From NCBI GenBank assembly GCA_001875255.1, contig MJAN01000002.1, forward strand, positions 186,001 to 250,000: 64,000 nucleotides of DNA, given 5' to 3'. Below the pieces are notes generated by a model that had not been told where the DNA came from, did no database searches, and saw nothing but the letters and a program-made list of their open reading frames with translations. This DNA comes from Candidatus Sabulitectum silens. GTDB taxonomy: Bacteria; Fermentibacterota; Fermentibacteria; Fermentibacterales; JCC-6. The translations under genes were made by a program, and so were the position numbers. This document shows, in pieces, positions 19,658-29,294 of the stretch (position 1 is its first letter; the number at the start of each line of letters is the position of its first letter).

Positions 19658-20215
19658 ATGAATGAAGTGATATGGCCCCTGGAGTTTCCCGAACTGGAAA
19701 CGGAGAGGCTCCTGCTCAGAAGGGTGTCCCCGGAGGATTCCCAGGGGATATTCGAATGCTTTTCAAGCCCACTGGCGATGAAGTACATGGGAACACCACT
19801 GGATGATCCGGGTTCCGTGGGGGGTATAGTGGAGGAATATAGCCGTGGCCATGAAGAGGGGTACAGCATGGTCTGGGCACTTGAAGAGAAGAAGGGCGGG
19901 ACCTTCGCGGGAACCGCCGGTTTCGAGGAGTTCAGCTTTCTGGACCTCTCCGCCGCAATATCCTTTACGCTCCTGGACTCAATGAGGGGAAGGGGATTCA
20001 TGGGTGAAGCCCTTGGGGCAATTCTCAGCTATGGATTCAACTCCATGAACCTGAACCGGATCCAGGCCACGGTGCTTCCGGAGAATACCGGCGCGGTGAA
20101 ACTGCTGAAGGGACTGGGTTTCTCCACCGAGGGACTCACCAGACAGAGCGTTTTCTTCCGTGGAGCATTCCATGATCAGCTCATACTAGCACTTCTTGAA
20201 CAGGATTCCCGCTGA
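19658..20215 (+). CDS. GNAT acetyltransferase, RimJ/RimL-like
   Basis: Intact 185-residue protein. LETERLLLRRVSPEDSQGIF is the usual opening of the RimJ/RimL subgroup, MRGRGFMGEALGAIL is the acetyl-CoA loop, and NRIQATVLPENTGAVKLLKG is the conserved C-terminal motif. The family acetylates N-termini or small molecules; the substrate cannot be told from sequence. GGGAG lies nine bases upstream. The stop overlaps the next start (TGATG). Confidence 0.88.
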   Translation: MNEVIWPLEFPELETERLLLRRVSPEDSQGIFECFSSPLAMKYMGTPLDDPGSVGGIVEEYSRGHEEGYSMVWALEEKKGGTFAGTAGFEEFSFLDLSAAISFTLLDSMRGRGFMGEALGAILSYGFNSMNLNRIQATVLPENTGAVKLLKGLGFSTEGLTRQSVFFRGAFHDQLILALLEQDSR

Positions 20216-20992
20216 TGGAAACCGGGGACTTCTACGCAGGCTTCGCCGGGCTCTACCACCGGCATCTGGAGGTTACCGGAAGGGACGACATCGCATTTTA
20301 TACCCAGCTTGCCAGGGCCGCCGCCGGCCCGGTTCTTGAGCTGGGTTCAGGAACAGGCAGGACGCTGATACCCTCAGCCAGGGCCGGGGCGGTGATCACC
20401 GGTCTGGATATCTCGAAGGACATGCTTGACACTGCGGGGAAAAGCTCCAGGATGAAGAGCCATCGGTAAGGGAAAGGGTTACGCTGGTGGAGGGAAACAT
20501 GGAGGACTTCAGCCTGGGAAGACAGTTCGATCTGATAACCACCCCTTTCGCTCATTCCAGCATCTGGCCGGTGTAAAGCAGCAGCTGTCATGCCTGTCCC
20601 GGGCCAGGGAGCACCTGGCGCCGGGGGGCAAATTCGTGCTGGACATATTCGACCCTGACCTTGAACTGCTCACCGACTACGGCAGGGCGGCGGAGTTCGG
20701 TGAGGAGCCCCCCTTCCCCATGCCCGACGGGACGATGGTGACGGTAAGCTACCGGAACCCTTCGGTGGATACGGTTAACCAGATCATCCACTGTGAGATG
20801 ATCTTCAAATGGGATACCCCGGAGGGAAAACCCCATCGCATGGTGCAGGAGTTCATAATGCGGTACACCTTCAGATGGGAGGCGGAGCACCTTCTTCACC
20901 GTGCCGGCTTCCATGTCCGGTGTGTGCTGGGGGGTTACTCCGGCGAACCGGTGGGCTCCGGGGAGCTGGTTTTCATCTGCTCCCTCAGATAG
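20215..20992 (+). CDS. SAM-dependent methyltransferase, class I
   Basis: About 258 residues. Motif I is VLELGSGTGRTLIPSA, with GLDISKDML after it, and LAPGGKFVLDIFDPD is the post-motif strand. The second half lacks a recognisable substrate domain. The frame breaks near 20450 and 20560. It is coupled to the acetyltransferase gene and converges on the DUF5916 gene with an eight-base overlap at the stops. Confidence 0.8.
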
Positions 20993-23157
20993 GCAGGAAC
21001 CAGGTAAGCTTGGCATAGAGGCCGTAGTCCGGTCTGCCGAAGCCTTCCCCGTCGTTTTGGGTAAACACGGTTTCCCCCAGTATGTAGAGCATGCTTCCCG
21101 GTCTGTACTGCCATGAGAACAGGGCGTTCCCCCGGAGTTCTTCCCATCCGGTCTCCCCGGTGGCTTCCCAGTCCATGGAAAAGTCGGTGTACTGGGAGAA
21201 CAGCCTTATGTTCATACCGGTATTGAACATGTAGCCCATCCGGAGGGTAACCGACCTCCAGTCTGTGGATCTGGTGTCGTATTCCTCCTCCTGCCAGTTG
21301 TACTTCACCGTGTCCATGGTTCTGAACCAGTCACCGGAGGCGGCTATCTCCACCACTGAAACCGGTCTGTACCTCATGTTCCCGGTAAGGTTGGTGAAGG
21401 TCCCTCCGCTCTGGTAGCCCCGCCACCCGGTACCCGCCCAGAAACTGACACTGCGGAAGGGGTTGGAGCCGCCGCCGGCGAAGTATTCCGCGTAGCCGTC
21501 GCAGTATCTGCCCCGGGGCCCTCGTAGGGATCGAACCGAGACCGGTGGAGGGTGGTGTTCATTGTGAAGTTCCATCCGTTCCTGAAGGAACCTCCGGCCT
21601 CGAACTTCGCGCTGCGGCCAGGAGTTCACCGCTGCTCTGGGTCATGTTCTCGAGATCGCTCCTTAGGGTGAAGGTGGAGAACACCCTTTCCGGGCGGAAG
21701 GTTTTCCTCAGGGTGGCTTCCCAGGCACCGTAGTCGGTCCTGGATGTGTATCCGGTGGCGTTTGCGTTGAAATCCTGGCCTATCCTCCTGTAACCGAGGC
21801 TGTAGACCAGTGTGCTCCTGACGTTTTGAAGGCCACAGCTCCAGCTGTCTCCCGCGCCCTGTCCGGTATTGTCGGTGCCGGCCCAGGAACCGTGAAGCAG
21901 GTGGTTCCCCGGTGCCTCAAGAGCGCCATCGAAAGCGGCGGCGGTCATGTCCGCTCCGGGAGCGCCATGCTGTTCCGGGGTAATCTTTGACACGGCGGAA
22001 ACAGCGGCGTAGCTGTAGCCACCCAGCTCCCTTATTCCTCTGAAAACACCAAAATTCGACGCCGGTGTAACCAGTGTGCTGTCGTTCTCCCAGACCCTGC
22101 CGGTGACTGCGTCCAGGAAACCGAAACGATAACTTCCGGCGGAACCCGTGACCTTTGCCCCGGCGATGATGGGGACTGGATCCCCGTTCTGGGCCACTGC
22201 TCCTATTCGCCTGGAATAAAAGAGGTTGAAGGGCATCTCAAAGAGTTCCCCCCTCTCAAGAAAAAAGGGTCTCTTTTCCCGAAGGAAGAGTTCGAAGTGG
22301 CCAAGGTTCATTTCCGCCTCGTCGGCTTCCACCTGGCCGAAGTCAGGGTTGAGGGTAAAATCTGCTGTGATGCCGCTGGATATGCCCATTTTTATGTCCA
22401 TACCACCCTCTGCCGAGTAGTCGCCGCCTTCCACGGAACTAGCTTCATAGAACCTTCCGGCGGCGTAGGGCCTCACCTCGAACCCCAGGGAACCTGTAAT
22501 GTTCGAAACACCTCGGAGTTCGGCAAAATCCGCTATGTCAGCCATCTGTCTCACCGTGGACAACCTGTACCAGCCGTTTTCCGAGGTTCTGCTGAGAACC
22601 CTCTGGAAGTTAACCCCCCACACATGGTCATCCTGGTCGGGAAACCGAAGACAGCTAAGGGGAATGGCGAACTCCGCTGACCAGCCGTTCTCAAGCCTCG
22701 CGGTCCCGCTCTCCCACACAGCGTCCCAGCCGTAGTCCCAGTTCCCGTCGCCGTTAAGCCTTGAGTCCATCTGGGAGTTGGCAAGGCTAACCTCGAAACT
22801 GAAGGCGCTTCTGCCGTCGTTCCATGTGTCAAGGAGGATGGCGATCCACTCTCCGTTTATGTAGTTGTCCCTGGGGGTGAGGGCTTCGGTCATTCTCTCC
22901 GGAAGGGAGTCGTACATTGTCAGTCCGAAGTAGACCCGAGAATCGTCATAGAGAATCCTTATGGTGGTTGGCTGGGACATTGCACCGCCGTAGGCAGGGG
23001 AGAACTGAAGGAAATCACAGGTCTCGCTCTGGGCAAGGTCCCATTCACCCTCATCCAGCACGCCGTCCATCACAGGTGGAACCGGGGTTCTGCGGGCATT
23101 CACCGTTCCCAGGGGAAGCCCCGAAACAACAGCTGAAAGTGCGATGATGAAAAACAT
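20985..23157 (-). CDS. DUF5916 protein: CBM9-like domain plus outer-membrane barrel
   Basis: About 724 residues. GGAGG five bases before ATG 23157 and the signal peptide MFFIIALSAVVSGLPLG set the start. Residues ~20-210 resemble a family-9 carbohydrate-binding module (MDGVLDEGEWDLAQ, FGLTMYDSLPE, SFEVSLANSQMDSRL). Then comes the DUF5916 core with FTLNPDFGQVEADEAEMN and LREKRPFFLERGELF, and a strand-rich C-terminus ending GLYAKLTWFLPI. The frame breaks near 21610 and again around 21540. The family is found in the outer membranes of FCB bacteria; its substrate is unknown. Confidence 0.82.
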
Positions 23158-23207
23158 AGCGTCCTCCGTTATCGGTCCGTTGAAGGTCGATGCAGGGTGT
23201 TGTTCCT

Positions 23208-23262
23208 TCAAACATTATTTATAATATGGTAAATTCTCTTGATATAATGCAAATTTGTTCTT
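23208..23262 (-). promoter_or_regulatory. AT-rich promoter-like island before the DUF5916 gene
   Basis: This ~55-base block is much richer in A and T than its surroundings and contains overlapping -10-like hexamers (TATTAT and TATAAA) on the minus strand. No -35 box at 17-base spacing is convincing; TTGCAT lies 20 bases from TATTAT. It separates the DUF5916 gene from the nuclease gene upstream, so the former probably has its own promoter. Confidence 0.4.
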
Positions 23263-23301
23263 GAGTATTTGTGCCGTATGGATTTAGGATTCCGTAAGAG
23301 C

Positions 23302-24734
23302 CTACAGCAGGGCCAGAAAACCATCCAGCTTTTCTCCGGTGAGGATTATGCCGGAAGAAAGGTTGACCACCGGAAGACGGTCATCCCTGCAAATCCTTTT
23401 CAGCTCCCCCAGAACAACAAGCAGCCTGCGGACTTTCGCCTGGGTCCAGGATTCATTTAGGGAGTTATCAACAAAGTTATGCACAATCCTGTCCGATGAA
23501 GACTCCGCCCAGGAAATGGAGCACCCGGCGAGGAGCTTCACCGCCTCGGCCCTTCGGCACATCAGGCACCGGTCGTGGCAACGCCATCAAGGATTTTCTT
23601 AATATCGTGTTCGTCAACTACTTCACTACGGGGCTCCCCTGCTTCTTCCTCCAAATCGCCGGGATTCAGGAACATTTCCTTTCCGTTGAGCAGAAGCCCG
23701 GTTTCCTCCACCTGGCAGCACCATTTTCCAGTGTGTCCTTCACGGTTGCCAAGGAGGCTTTTCCAATAAGTTTTCCACAAATGTCCCTTTAATTTCTCCT
23801 GTTTTCAAGATCGAGGCGAGGCCTGCGAAGTCCCTTATCATCCCGGGGCCGGTGAAGGGACCGTAACGGTCCTCAACTTTTGTAACGGTGATCATGTCTC
23901 CGGTAAGGTACCAGAGATCCTGCAAGGTGATCTTTCCAGCCCTGTTGTACTCCGGGGAAAGACCGCTTATGAGCTCGCTCTCATGGACCGCGGCATGGAA
24001 AGGGGTCTCCGCGGCTTCCCACTCGATACGGGATATCCTCGAGAGCATTTCCCCCTTCCTGCCCCGGGGCGTTCCGGTGAAGTGTCCGTTGACCCTGGTT
24101 CGAATGCTCCTGGCCTTACCGACATATAGTGTTCGCCCACCCCGGTCGAGGAACCGGTAAACGCCGGGCACCGGGGGCAGTGAGAGCCTCTCTTCCCTGG
24201 AAATGCCGTCACCTGTGAACCCCTCCTTAAGCGCCCTGTAAACCGCTTCAGTGGCCAGCACATGATCTGAGGCCCTTCTGTACTCCTTCATAACGTGGCC
24301 CGTTACTCCCGCCACGGCCCTGAGGCTGCCTGACCGAGGCCGGGGATCCCTTCCCGGGCCATTTCCCTTGTACAGATGAATGGAAGGTCCAGCCTGTTAG
24401 GTGATCAAGCCATTTTTCTCGTAAACGGCGTGGTGTGCCACAAGCAGAAAGCCCTCCGCCACCCCGGAAAAGAGTTTACCCATCTCCTCAGGAGCAACGG
24501 CCCGGCGGCTCTGAAGCCACCCCGGTTCTATGCCGGTGATCCGCCTTACATGGGGAGGTATGTCCGGAGTCCCGTTGTATATGAAGAAACAGTGGACCTC
24601 TCCCCGGGGACGCTTCCAGGCTATCTCCATGGGGAAGCCCTTCCCGGGGGTTCCCACGGCCTGTATGTCAACGAAAAGGACGTTTTCGGTGATCTTGATC
24701 TCCTCTCCTCCGTCCCCGGGACTTCAACCCTCAC
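23302..24734 (-). CDS. Exonuclease-like domain fused to GIY-YIG nuclease
   Basis: About 477 residues. The N-terminal half resembles the DEDDh exonuclease of DNA polymerase III epsilon, but key residues differ: VDIQAVGT for VDIETTG, LVAHHAVYEK for the usual N.xFD, and YRRASDHVLATEAVYRAL for HRA.DA. The C-terminal half is a good UvrC/Cho-type GIY-YIG domain (PGVYRFLDRGG, LYVGKARSIRTRV, HESELI, PEYNRA), then a tail with RCLMCRRAE. GTG 24734 is a tentative start. Frame breaks are bridged near 24725, 24400-24320, 23770 and 23565. Probably a repair nuclease; the exonuclease half may be inactive. Confidence 0.7.
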
Positions 24735-24736
24735 AT

Positions 24737-24742
24737 TATAAT
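24737..24742 (+). promoter_or_regulatory. Candidate -10 box between divergent genes
   Basis: TATAAT lies eight bases before the ATGATG start at 24751. On the other strand the overlapping TATTAT lies three bases from the GTG at 24734. The Gate-domain gene has no ribosome-binding site, so its message may be leaderless. No good -35 box is visible. Confidence 0.4.
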
Positions 24743-24750
24743 ACCGGCCT

Positions 24751-25752
24751 ATGATGAATCCTTTTCTTTCATGGGTCCTGGGGCTTCTGAAAAAGACCGC
24801 CCTGGTGTGCGGGGAACTCTTCAAGGTAATGATTCCCGCACTGATCGCGGTGAAGCTCCTTGAGGTGCTCGGGGTGTTCCAGCCCATTGCCGGCGCCTTC
24901 GCCCCTGCAATGGAACTCTGCGGACTTCCGGGGGAGGCGGGGCTGGCCTGGGTAACCGGGATGCTTTCCAACATGTACGGCGGTCTGGCAGTCACCGCGG
25001 GCATGGTAAAGCCCCTTGGTCTTACCACAGCCCAGATCACCACCCTTGGCTGCATGCTGCTCATTTCCCATTCCCTCCCCGTGGAGATAACCGTGGCTGC
25101 CAGATCAGGAGTAAAGCCCTGGTTCCTTGTGCCCTTCAGGCTACTAACAGGTTTTCTCTTCGGCATTATCCTTAACTGGTTCTTCACCGCCACCGGCCTG
25201 CTTCAGGGAGACCCGGTGGTTCTCTGGAGCGCGGCGGAGCAGGGGGCGGGCTTCATCGGCTGGCTCACCGGCACGCTGAAGAGCATGGCCACGATATTCG
25301 TTGTAATCCTGGCTGTCCTTCTGATGATGGACCTTCTGGAGAGGGTTGGTTTCATGGCTCTTCTGCGTCGGATGCTCAGACCTGCCTTCGCCCCCATGGG
25401 CATTGGAGACGAGGCCTCCACCATTACGGTGATAGGACTGATACTGGGGATCTCCTACGGCGGAGGAATGATCATTCGGGAAGCGGCGAGGGGGGCAATA
25501 CCCCCGAGGCAGATACTGGCCTCGGTCTCATTCATGAGCATATGTCATGCGGTAATAGAGGACACAATGCTGGTGGGTTCCCTGGGAGTCTCCTCCATAG
25601 CGGCGCTGCCCGGGCGGATAGTCTATTCCTGGGTGGTGATGTTCCTGCTGCTATCGGTGTCGAGGCATCTCTCTGACAGGGCCATATCCAGGATCTGCGG
25701 CTCACCCGGCGGGGGGCCTGACTCACATTCATCCCCTGCTTCACCGTTCTGA
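24751..25752 (+). CDS. Gate-domain (nucleoside-recognition) membrane protein
   Basis: Intact 333-residue membrane protein with two similar halves, each with the Gate-type pattern: VCGELFKVMIPALIAVKLLE with a following SNMYGGLAV, and FVVILAVLLMMDLLERVGFM with GISYGGGMIIREAARG. The family includes SpmA/SpmB and parts of FeoB and nucleoside transporters; substrates are mostly unknown. The last ~25 residues are hydrophilic and poorly conserved, and the 3' end meets the convergent CCA-enzyme gene. Confidence 0.8.
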   Translation: MMNPFLSWVLGLLKKTALVCGELFKVMIPALIAVKLLEVLGVFQPIAGAFAPAMELCGLPGEAGLAWVTGMLSNMYGGLAVTAGMVKPLGLTTAQITTLGCMLLISHSLPVEITVAARSGVKPWFLVPFRLLTGFLFGIILNWFFTATGLLQGDPVVLWSAAEQGAGFIGWLTGTLKSMATIFVVILAVLLMMDLLERVGFMALLRRMLRPAFAPMGIGDEASTITVIGLILGISYGGGMIIREAARGAIPPRQILASVSFMSICHAVIEDTMLVGSLGVSSIAALPGRIVYSWVVMFLLLSVSRHLSDRAISRICGSPGGGPDSHSSPASPF

Positions 25753-27072
25753 TTGTCCCACAGGGCGGAAAAGCACTGATCCACAGTGGGGTTTTCCGGC
25801 AGAATGCCGTCGGCGGCCATATCCTCCAGCATGTCCAGTATCCTTCCGATCACCGGACCCTCAAATCCAAGGGCTTTCAGCCTGTGGCCCATGTCATCGG
25901 GGATTATACGGCCGGTCTCCTGCCGGACCAGCCTTTCCTTCAGTTCGGATAATCGCTCCAGGCTTCCCGGGAATGATCCGGGGAATGGGCCTTTATGTCC
26001 GCTTCCGCCAGGATCATGAGATTCTGAAGCTGGTCTCCCGAGTCCCGGATCAGCCTTCTTACAGCGCTGTTGGTCCAACTGGGATCATAAAGTACCGGCC
26101 TCATGTGGTTACGAACCAGAAGGGCCACCGCTCTTTTCCTGGCCCTGGAGAACCGTAATCTCTCAGCAACGGAATTCACCAGGGTCTCCCCCTCTATGTC
26201 GTGCCGGTGGAAATGGGGCTCACCCTGGTTGTCAACCCGTCTTACAAGACCCTTTCCGCAGTCGTGGAGAAGGGCCGCCCAGCGAAGGTCCGCCGAGGGG
26301 GCACCTCGGCCACAACCCCCAGGGTGTGGTGCCAGGCATCGGAATCGTGGTACTTTCCCTGCTTCAGCCCATCGAGTACGAAGAGGTTTTCCATCTCGGG
26401 GATGACCCTCATTAGAACGCCGTCCTGCTTCATCATGGCAAGGGCATTGGCAACACCGGTGCCGTCGAAGGAGGCGAGGAGCCCGGTAACTTCCTTGTAC
26501 TTCCTTTCGGCGGAAACGGTGTCAAGCTCGAAGGAGAGGTCCCGGGCGGCCCTTCTCACCCTTTGTGCAATCCTGAAACCCAGCTTCGCTGCGAAACGGT
26601 AGGCGCGGAGTATTCGAAGGGGGTCGTCGGAGAAGGAAGTGTTGGGGTTACCAGGTGTATCGATGACGCTCTCGGCCAGTGCCTTCCTGCCGCCGAAGGG
26701 GTCGATGACGTTGCCTTCTTCGTCCATGGCCATGGCGTTCATGGTGAAATCCCTCCGCCTGAGATCCTCCTGGATGGTGTCGCCAAACCTTACCATGGGA
26801 TTCCTGGAACCCCGGCGGTAGACCTCGGATGCCCGGAAGGTGGTTATCTCGGCCTTCTGGCCGGTTACAGGATGGATGGCCGTAACGGTACCGAAGGGCA
26901 CACCGGTGGGGATGACCTTGACACCCTTTTCAGAAAGGAAGTCTATCACGTCCTGGGGTCTGCCGTCGGTTGCGTAGTCGCAGTCCCCCGGGGGTATACC
27001 CAGAAGACGGTCGCGGACGGTTCCTCCTACCAGGAAGAGGCTGAATTCAGAGTTCCTGAAGATATCGAACAT
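25741..27072 (-). CDS. cca: CCA-adding-type nucleotidyltransferase with HD domain
   Basis: About 444 residues. The poly(A) polymerase/CCA head domain shows LFLVGGTVRDRLLG and GDCDYATDGRP (the two metal-binding aspartates) and RRRDFTMNAMAMDEEG, followed by DDPLRILRAYRFAAKL. HD-domain pieces HDCGKGL and HRHDIEGE appear across a frame break at ~26290. Another break lies near 25990. As written the last frame runs on to 25623 through the neighbouring gene; one missing G near 25760 would end it at 25741. No ribosome-binding site precedes the ATG. Confidence 0.85.
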
Positions 27073-27078
27073 TCAAAG

Positions 27079-27084
27079 AATATA
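27079..27084 (-). promoter_or_regulatory. Candidate -10 box for a leaderless cca message
   Basis: TATATT lies exactly six bases before the ATG at 27072, so transcription would begin at or next to the start codon. No ribosome-binding site and no clear -35 box are seen. The geometry is the same as for the neighbouring gene at 28285. Confidence 0.45.
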
Positions 27085-27122
27085 CTTTCGTGAGTGCCCT
27101 GGCACTAGAAGGGGAAGTTGAG

Positions 27123-28285
27123 CTACCTGCCGAAAAGCCTTCTGAAGAACCTCCGGAACCTTCCCCGCTTCTTTGGTTCCTCTCCGGTGGTCTCACCTGA
27201 GAGAGAGGAGAGTATTGACCCGGTGTCCACATACTGGGCAACCAGTTCGACTATCCTTCTGATCTTGTGCTCTTCATGGGCTCAACCTTGAATATGCGCC
27301 TGGCCAGGCTTCCTGAGGATCTTTCCAGGCCATGGCCGGTGTAATACATGGGAATCCGTGTGGCCCGAAAGGCCTCGATCCGTCTGGGGTCCGGCTCGCC
27401 GCCGCAGACTATCACAGCCCCTGGCCCCGGGGCTCCGGAGACGGATGCCACCACCATGGCGTCCAGCACCTCGGGCCTGGAATGGTCCACCAGCACCGTA
27501 CGGCCCGGCTCTTCGGCAATCTGCCTCAGGACCTCCTCGGAGGATCCGAAGGCACTGATATGCCCCGCCCCGGAGGATGTGTCGCCGCCGGCGAGTTCCA
27601 CCACCGGTTCGGCGCCCAGTGCCCGCCGAATGAGCCCCAGCGAGGGCTTCGCTATGCTGTCTTCGTAGGGGATGTAACCGAAGACCGGAATGCTTCTGTC
27701 TTCGAACCATTTGCCAAGGAGCTCCCTGACGGTTTCCATTTTGCCGGGAATGATCCTGTTGATGACAACGCCGAGAATAGGTACATCGTAGTAGTGGAAC
27801 ATTGAGGCGCAGAGGTTGAACCTGTCGATGGTGGAGCCTATTCCGCCGTCCAGTATGAGAAGCACCGGAGTTCCCAGTATCTTCGCCACCCTGGCGTTGG
27901 ACATGTCAAAGACCGAACCCACACCGGGATGACCGGTGCCCTCGACCAGAACAGTGGTGCCGTTCCTGCCCAGGGCCCTGTATGCCCTTTTTATTCGACC
28001 GTGCAGGTTCGAGGGCTCTCCGGTACGGATATATCCAGCCGCTGCCCCGGAGGAAGCCGCGAAGGGAGCCGCATCCTCCAGGGGAAGGGCCATCCCCAGA
28101 GCTTTGTCAACGAACCAGGAATCCTGCCCCACCTGCCTGCCCTCAACAAGGGTAGTCTTCTGCCCCAGGGGCTTCGTGAAGGCCACTCCCCCGGGAATGT
28201 TCTCCCGAAAACTGTGCAGCAGCCCCAGGCAGAGCGTTGTCTTGCCGGCGTCTTTCCCGGCTCCAGCTACGTACAGGCCTTTCAT
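27123..28285 (-). CDS. BioD-like P-loop protein with DRTGG domain
   Basis: About 387 residues. GAGKDAGKTTLCLGLL is a dethiobiotin-synthetase-like P-loop, and VLVEGTGHPGVG and LLILDGGIGSTIDRF follow. The middle DRTGG-type domain contains GHISAFGSSEEVL. The end, HKIRRIVELVAQYVDTG and a basic tail, is reached only by bridging a frame break near 27270. This architecture is that of the N-terminal part of long phosphotransacetylases and of stand-alone COG0857 proteins, not of biotin synthesis. A regulatory ATP-binding role is possible; none can be shown here. Confidence 0.8.
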
Positions 28286-28291
28286 AACTGA

Positions 28292-28319
28292 ATTATAAAG
28301 CCATCCGTAAATTTGACAA
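28292..28319 (-). promoter_or_regulatory. Sigma70-type promoter, probably leaderless, for the BioD-DRTGG gene
   Basis: TTGTCA (28314-28319) and TATAAT (28292-28297) are 16 bases apart on the minus strand. TATAAT lies exactly six bases before the ATG at 28285, which places the transcription start on the A of the start codon. There is no ribosome-binding site. The -35 box lies inside the 30-base repeat. Confidence 0.7.
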
Positions 28320-28325
28320 ATAGAT
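28296..28325. repeat. 30-base exact repeat, copy 2
   Basis: Identical to 19558-19587. This copy is intergenic and covers the -35 box and spacer of the promoter for the gene starting at 28285. A further TTGACA lies 24 bases to the right (28337-28342) on the plus strand, outside the repeat. Confidence 0.9.
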
Positions 28326-28418
28326 CTCCTAAAAGGTTGACAGGGAATAAGTAAACTATGCCCCCGAGAATCGTTCTTTTTCGGCGGGTCAGATCTGCGG
28401 GAGTTGATATATATCGAA

Positions 28419-28449
28419 CCGGCGCGCCCCGTTGGGTGAGGCGCGCCGG
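28419..28449. repeat. 10-bp perfect GC hairpin
   Basis: CCGGCGCGCC (28419-28428) and GGCGCGCCGG (28440-28449) form a perfect ten-base-pair stem with an 11-base loop. A ribosome-binding-like AGGAGG follows a few bases later on the plus strand. No T-run is adjacent, so it is not an obvious terminator. Confidence 0.6.
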
Positions 28450-28555
28450 CGAGGAGGGATGTATGACCGGATTAACCGGGTGAAGCGCAGGTTCTTATGT
28501 GTCTGCCTTCATCAACTATTACCCGTGCCTTAGGGAATGGTTCCAAAATATTGAG

Positions 28556-28593
28556 GGAGCCGGCACGCAGGGGGTGGACCGCACGCCGGCTCC
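28556..28593 (-). terminator. Candidate terminator of the pst-phoU operon
   Basis: GGAGCCGGC (28556-28564) and GCCGGCTCC (28585-28593) form a nine-base-pair stem about 40 bases beyond the phoU stop. On the minus strand the stem is followed by CTCAATATTTT, a weak T-rich tail. The loop of 20 bases is long for an intrinsic terminator. Confidence 0.4.
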
Positions 28594-28629
28594 GTGGTCG
28601 CATCAATCCGGAGGGATCTTTGCGGACCG

Positions 28630-29281
28630 TCAGTTAAGGTCGACCGGGTTTCCCGTCACGGTGAAATGGTTCTTTCACAGATGTTGACGACCCTGTCGCC
28701 GACCCTCTCGATGTTGTGTGCCACCCAGTCCAGCATCATTGTCTGTTCTATGTTCCCGGGCTTCTGCATCACGAATGTTATCAGCTCCCTGTGGATCTGG
28801 TTGTAGAGAACGTCGATCTTAAGATCCCTGGTCGGGATCTCCGCCGCAGCCTTTGCATCGTTCTCGGTAAAGGCCCTTATAGCGTCATAGAGCATCTTTC
28901 CGGCTATCTCCTCCATCCGGGGGATATCAATAAGGGGTTTGACCAGCTGCTGGGAACCTATCTTCAGGCTGATCCGGGCTATTCCCTTGGCGTAGTCCCT
29001 ATTCTCTCTATCTCAGTTGATATCTGCAAAATGGAGAACAGAAGGCGAAGATCGGTGGCCACGGGCTGCTGGGTGGCGATGATGTTCAGGCACTGTTCCT
29101 CGATCTCGAGACACTTCAGGTTGACTATCTCATCAGCCTCGATGATCATCCCTGCGCCCTTCATATCCCTCTCGTCCAGATACTTGATAGAGGCAGCAAG
29201 GTTCTTCCTGACCCTTTCGGTTACCTGGAAGAGTTTCTGCTTGAGCTCCTCAAGCTCCCTGTCGAAATTCTCTCTGGTCAT
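28630..29281 (-). CDS. phoU: Phosphate signalling protein PhoU
   Basis: About 217 residues, normal for PhoU, which links the Pst transporter to PhoR and represses the Pho regulon. The N-terminal half has [15 protein letters not shown] and [18 protein letters not shown]. The C-terminal repeat has [24 protein letters not shown] lies five bases before the ATG. Frame breaks near 28993 and 28672 are bridged; the second gives the usual ending [15 protein letters not shown]. Confidence 0.93.
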
Positions 29282-29294
29282 GGCATCCTCCCGA

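Larger units (their letters stand above)
28326..28629. other. Structured non-coding gap after phoU
   Basis: No protein gene of useful length is found in these ~300 bases. The gap contains two GC-rich hairpins (listed separately). On the plus strand AGGAGG is followed five bases later by ATG at 28462, which could open only a very short peptide. I found no match to tRNA, tmRNA, RNase P or signal-recognition-particle RNA. Confidence 0.5.

Noticed and set aside
27123-28285. Biotin synthesis gene bioD
   Set aside because: The P-loop domain is BioD-like, but the DRTGG-type second domain and the HKIRRIVELV tail place it with the phosphotransacetylase-associated group; no other bio gene is near.
19558-28325. 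The 30-base repeat as CRISPR repeat or phage attachment site
   Set aside because: Only two copies 8.7 kb apart, no spacers, no integrase, and unrelated ordinary chromosomal genes between them.
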